Shown piece after piece: positions 59,644 through 64,000 of a stretch of 64,000 nt of DNA. The position numbers were made by a program, and so were the translations under genes. Positions within the stretch are counted from its first letter, which is position 1. Each line of letters starts with the position of its first letter. The DNA is from Sclerodactyla briareus (Eukaryota; Echinodermata; Holothuroidea; Dendrochirotida; Sclerodactylidae). The notes under the pieces were generated by a model. The model ran no database searches and was not told the DNA's origin. It was given only the letters and a program-made list of their open reading frames with translations. Where the stretch lies: contig JAODTK010005811.1 of NCBI GenBank assembly GCA_026419785.1, positions 372,001 to 436,000 of the forward strand, written 5' to 3'.

Positions 59644-60960
59644 TCTCCGCGTGACGGCACGTCGTGAAAATCCGCTCAGTCAGCCATACTACTAATCCTT
59701 GCTACTCCGGTCAAGCTTTTCCGACGTTCTGTTGAGAGTCGTGCTTCATCTTCACACTACCTGAGGTTGGTTATCGGGTTAGACTTTCGCGCTGCCACCC
59801 ATGCTTTGATAATAACGTATTACAATTAAAATAATTCCGACTCCTTGGGATGTATTGAAACACTAGCCTATGTTACACTTGGGCAGTTGATATGGTAGCA
59901 AGTGTGCATTACCGCAAGTACTGCAGGAACATGATTTTTCACAACTCGTTGCGTATCTTTCCCGGTACATAATATAGGTTGTCCAAATAGGTTTTTCTTG
60001 GTTACGTTATCACTACTGTAGCAGTAGGATGAAGTTGAACAAGACATTTAGCTATTTATTTGTGATAGCGATTGCATGTAGTTCATTTTCAATGGTGTGT
60101 CAATATCGAGCAAACAAAACACTCAATACAAATCCTAGCCCGGTTGCTGCTAGTGAGGTTACGGTACACTCACATTCTGAAGGCTTTGATCAAATTTACC
60201 AATAATCGAATCAGAATGGGCACCCACCAGAGAAAGTATCGAATTGTGAGAGGTCTTCGATTCGAAACTAATAATTGTCTCTTCAAAACTGACGATCGAC
60301 ACACTCTCTAAAAGCCAGGGATGCATGTTATTGTTGTAAACTGTATTCCTGCCCGTCACATTAAGCTATATTGTGATGTAGATAATCATAATATGGATAC
60401 TGATTTATGTGCGTACGTTACTTAATCTGTCCACTTTTACAGCGATGCTGACAAGGTAATCAATATCCAGCCTTGAGCAGGATTTTAATTACAACTCGTG
60501 ATTAACGCACTTATAATATTGGACGAGAAAGAGTGGTATTCTCGTGACCACCAGGCTGCAATGGATAATCAAACGCAGTAGCATTGTCAGATACTAGACT
60601 TCACAACTGATTGATGTAAAGCGGCTGGATCGGAACATTCTCGAGTCAAAATTACGAACATAAGCGAAGCCATAAATCTGAACGTCATTACACTTTAGTC
60701 GGCGCTACTATTTTATGTTATGCATGATTGATCATGCTTTGTTTTACTACTTTGAGTGCAAGAAGATTTTCACATCACATTTTGCTTGCCTTCGCTTACC
60801 CCAAGTTTAAGCAGCAAAATATTACACATGAAAGACGTGGGAGTGGCATTCCGTGCGATAATCGCAGGTCTAACATATAGCAAGCTTAGGATGCGAGACG
60901 ATGTTATACACACGCTTGTTTGTTCGCTCATCTTGCCTGTTATAGAACAGTATATAGGCC
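59644..60960. other. no gene seen
   Basis: Frames at 60072-60311 and 60756-60965 lack recognisable domains. Nothing else recognised up to the TA tract. Confidence 0.35.
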
Positions 60961-60965
60961 GATAA

Positions 60966-60978
60966 TATATATATATAG

Positions 60979-61015
<37 letters not shown>

Positions 61016-61045
61016 ATATATTATATTATATATATATATATATAG

Positions 61046-61110
<65 letters not shown>
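60966..61110. repeat. TA dinucleotide microsatellite
   Basis: About 145 bases of alternating TA with a few GATA and ATTA interruptions. It is self-complementary and could extrude a cruciform. It is also a likely site of assembly or length error. Confidence 0.95.
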
Positions 61111-61111
<1 letters not shown>

Positions 61112-61727
61112 TATTCCACATAAGGCATTCGAAAACATATGCGATACGTACAGCGAATCTCTTGTTATATTTATGGATGTTTGAATCTATCTAAAAAACA
61201 CCTGCCGATGTGGGAAACGTCGGCGATCAAGAGTCAAATCATGTCATGAATAGATGATTGATATGGGGTGAAGAGTTCAAATTTAGCAAATGCGATCATG
61301 CTAATGGACATTGTTGTATTTGATGTCAGTTGGTGAAGCACTGTCGTTACTTGTCAAAATTTCTTTTAGAATTCACTGAAGATCTCGATTGCAAAATGAC
61401 TTTTTCCTCTCAACCTTTTTTCGATCTTCTTATCTAAGCCCACGGACGGGAGCGTAGGCATTAGGAGATCAATTCAGCCTATATCGCATCAGCTTCCCAA
61501 ATGGGCCCATCGCAAGCCGTATACCATTACTTTCGCAAACGTCCTGCAGAATAAATTGCACTTCGATTGCACCTAGGCCCATATGATCGTTTTAGAAGCA
61601 GTGAAAAAGGAAAAAAAAACAGCATTTGGAGTAGAAATACAGTAACCAATCCAGCTGTAAACACGTACGATTTAGTGTATATCTTTGCCTCTCTTTTCGC
61701 CTCACCGTTTACTTTTTTTTAACTGTC
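61111..61727. other. no gene seen
   Basis: No frame of note. A T-run ends just before the candidate splice acceptor at 61727. Confidence 0.35.
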
Positions 61728-61758
61728 AGCACTTCAGTGCTGCTCTCAGGCATATACA

Positions 61759-61872
61759 ATGTCAACAATGCGATATCCTCTACAAACGACCAAACTCCAT
61801 TATGATATTTCGCGATCGTTGGCAGTCACGCGCGCTCTCATCTCCCTGCTGTTCACGGGAGTCGTGTGTCAG
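61759..61872 (+). CDS. candidate first coding exon encoding a signal peptide
   Basis: ATG at 61759 opens 38 codons with no stop, ending in CAG directly before GTAAGA (61873-61878), a good 5' splice-site match. The peptide ends ISRSLAVTRALISLLFTGVVCQ (61810-61872, here given in outline): basic residues, then a hydrophobic core, then small residues, as in a secretory signal. A T-run plus CAG (61710-61727) just upstream could be an acceptor for a 5' non-coding exon, putting the whole exon at 61728-61872. No downstream exon could be identified, so this stays a hypothesis. Confidence 0.25.
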
Positions 61873-62912
61873 GTAAGAAGCCCCTCTGCCCACATTTCAA
61901 GTACAATCGAATTTAGCGGCATCGAGTAGTCGGGTTCAGGGTAACAAAAATATTGATTTTAACCTCTGGTCCACCCGTTCCATCAATTCAGTGTGAGCAG
62001 AGTTACACAACGAGCCACGTTGGGGTAAGCAGCTGTTCCAATCATATTTGCTGTAGGTGCCTTTTTTGTCTTCAGTTGTATGCTGAAACCACTTCCTCGT
62101 ACTCGGTTCTACTCTAGACCGAACAACTAGCGGCAACCCGGATGAAATGGCCACATTTTATCAAACTAAATTGACATTTTCCTGAATGAATCCATCTGTA
62201 TTAACTCGATGGAATTCAATGTTATCTGTGATCACCCGGAGTCCACGTATGAGGGACCCATTTTGAATCTGCACGTTCTCTGGTAGGCTATACGTCACTA
62301 CAGTGAGCCAATCACGGGATTCAATGCATGGCAACTCTAGCTGCATGAACAATGTTCATACATCATTCAGAGACCTTGTAGACAGTAAGAGCCTCAAACA
62401 AACCAGAGGTAGCTGTAGCTACACACAATTGAAATTGTGACAGTTGCAGTCCTAAACCCCTAATACTTTTGGTACTCAAATAGTTTGTTCGTTTCGTGTA
62501 TTTCAACGATTCTTTTATACTCAGGATTTCCGGATAATAGGCAAATGGTTCCGAAATTTTAGAATTCCAGGATGAATCTTGTAAAACTATAAACCGATCA
62601 ACCATCAGCCTATACTTTCACTGATATGGCTGATATGGCGATATCTGTAGGTTGCAATCAGTGAACAGAAGCACGATTTTCACAACACATGCTGAAGTTG
62701 ATTTTTTTTCCTAATCGATATTTCATCTTAATAGAGTTTTTTGCCACTATAATAGCAGGTGCGTAGCGTTCGACAAGGTCAGTCAGTAACTAATTTGTAA
62801 TAGTGTGCGTGTGTAGTTTCTTTTTTTTCTGATATCCATTGATTATTCTATGTCACTTTTTGATTCCTTGCCGAAGGCAACAGGAATCTATGCAGTCATG
62901 CACCGTGCGTAT
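61873..62912. other. no further exon recognised
   Basis: Several short minus frames (61936-62605) are present without domains. If the candidate exon at 61759-61872 is real, its next exon is not recognisable here. Confidence 0.3.
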
Positions 62913-62940
62913 GGTGTGTGTGTGTCTGTGTGTGTGCATG
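62913..62940 (+). repeat. short TG microsatellite
   Basis: GTGTGTGTGTCTGTGTGTGTG marks the left edge of the mosaic tandem repeat. Confidence 0.8.
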
Positions 62941-62949
62941 TGACACCCC

Positions 62950-64000
62950 TTGTCAGCACGATATCTACCATATGCAAACTGGTATCAAGATTCAAATTAG
63001 GTATGTGGGTTGCACTATGGGGAGGATGACCCCTATTGTTCTGGGTGCCCGTTCAAGTTCATTCAAGGTCACGAGAGGGCCAAGTTCAAAAAGCTTGTCA
63101 GCACGAGATCTAACGAACCGAGTATCTATCAAGTTCAAATTGGGTATGTGGGTAGCATGTATGGTGAGGATGAACCCTATTGTTTTTGGTGGTCAAGGTC
63201 ATTCGAGGTCACCATAGGGAATCGTCATATATCTCGGCAACGAAACATTTTGGAGGACTATCGTAATGGAAAGTTTTGTTCGTCTGGGTGAAATACTTCT
63301 GGTGACCGACTTTGCCCTCATTCGACTTTTTGACTTTTTGACCTCATTTGACCTTTTGACCTGGTGATTTTGCATGCTTTTTTTGTGTTGGCCGGGAGCG
63401 TCTTGTTAAGACAAACAAAAAAGTCAATGACATTACATACTACGATACTTTATCACAAGATATCTCAATGATGTGGTAAGGTCAAGACAGCGAAAATTGT
63501 CATATATCTCGGCAACGAAACATTTTGGAGGACTGTCCTAATGGAAGTTTCGTTCGTCTGAGTGAAATACATCTGGTAACCGACTTTGATCTCATTTTGA
63601 CCTTGACCTTTTGACCTCATTTGACCTTTTGACCTGGTGATTTTGCATGCATTTTTTTGTGTTGGCCGGCTGCGTCTTGTTAAGACAACAAAAAAGTCAA
63701 TGACCTACCATACTAGATACTCTTATAAGAAGGTATCTCAATGAATGTGCACGACAGCTAAAACACTGAAATTTGGATAAATTTGTCATTTGACATCTCT
63801 CGTCAGCATGATATCTAATTAGCAAAGTATCCAATAAGTGTGGTTGATTGTATACATGATGAAGATGAACCGATTGTTTTGGTCCTCAGGTCAAGGTCAT
63901 TCAGGTCACCCATAGGACAATCCTTATTCTCTGCAACGATTCATTGTACAGACTGAGAAAATCATATAGCACAAACAATATTTCCCCCAGTGAAAACATT
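62950..64000 (+). repeat. mosaic tandem repeat rich in AGGTCA/TGACCT half-sites
   Basis: Two modules alternate. The head module (TGTCAGCACGATATCTA...TTCAAATT.GGTATGTGGGT) starts at about 62953, 63101 and 63802. The tail module (GTCATATATCTCGGCAACGA...GTCAATGAC) starts at 63223 and 63499, 276 bases apart, with a third divergent start near 63925. TGACCT or AGGTCA words occur many times, often as direct repeats spaced a few bases apart. It runs off the window end. Frames of 93-99 codons here are repeat artefacts. Confidence 0.8.

Noticed and set aside
60966-61110. TA tract as a promoter or replication origin
   Set aside because: A long TA microsatellite alone is no evidence for either; no adjacent gene or origin motif is visible.
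62918-63291. Two frames of 93-99 codons with repeated YVG..YGED words
   Set aside because: They follow the tandem repeat modules; frame continuity fails in the next copies.
1-64000. tRNA, rRNA, CRISPR arrays, operons or prokaryotic defence genes
   Set aside because: None of the expected structures was seen; the direct repeats present are microsatellites, minisatellites or transposon copies without regular spacers, and reading frames are too short and overlapping for prokaryotic DNA.

Overview
This window looks like eukaryotic, animal nuclear DNA. It is a gene-poor, repeat-dense stretch. No tRNA, rRNA, CRISPR array, operon or complete protein-coding gene is visible. The longest uninterrupted ATG-started reading frame is only 151 codons. 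The organism is inferred weakly as a marine invertebrate, perhaps an echinoderm or other deuterostome. The grounds are the mix of L2-like, CR1/Jockey-like and RLE-encoding LINEs, the many copies of the palindrome TAGGCCTA, the homopolymer C/G runs at DNA-transposon ends, and tandem repeats rich in AGGTCA/TGACCT.

Layout. 1-7 kb holds a large foldback inverted repeat (1.25-1.85 kb), a G-rich 15-bp minisatellite (2.14-2.47 kb), a small hairpin element (3.85-4.0 kb) and a 38-base poly-A. 7.7-9.5 kb is a decayed 5'-truncated RLE-type LINE between two AAT-rich tracts. 10.7-11.2 kb is a two-copy tandem duplication. 15.7 and 17.9 kb carry two GGTCTC hexamer arrays. 20.2-21.6 kb is a dispersed repeat that recurs at 40.8-41.7 kb. 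24.2-25.2 kb (minus), 27.3-29.0 kb (plus), 29.15-29.8 kb (minus) and 44.8-47.1 kb (minus) are decayed LINE reverse-transcriptase fragments. All are broken by frameshifts and stops.

From about 30 to 59 kb the dominant structure is a set of multi-kilobase, strongly diverged blocks that recur in the same order and orientation. Examples are 30.3-34.5 kb against 38.1-44.2 kb, and 35.0-37.6 kb against 51.3-52.5 kb. Shorter matches lie at 49.9, 53.4, 55.4, 57.6 and 59.1 kb. They look like an ancient serial duplication, or several copies of one very large element, later interrupted by the 41-kb repeat, an AAC/AAT microsatellite and a CR1-like LINE. Two GAGTAC hexamer arrays (47.1 and 49.1 kb) share an edge motif with the GGTCTC array at 17.8 kb. 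The right end holds a long TA tract (61.0 kb), one candidate signal-peptide exon (61.76-61.87 kb) and a mosaic tandem repeat (62.95-64.0 kb).

No functional gene network can be described. The recognisable coding matter is transposon debris, and its retrotransposition machinery is visibly inactivated. Family names come from motif recognition by eye, and block edges are accurate to perhaps 20-50 bases.
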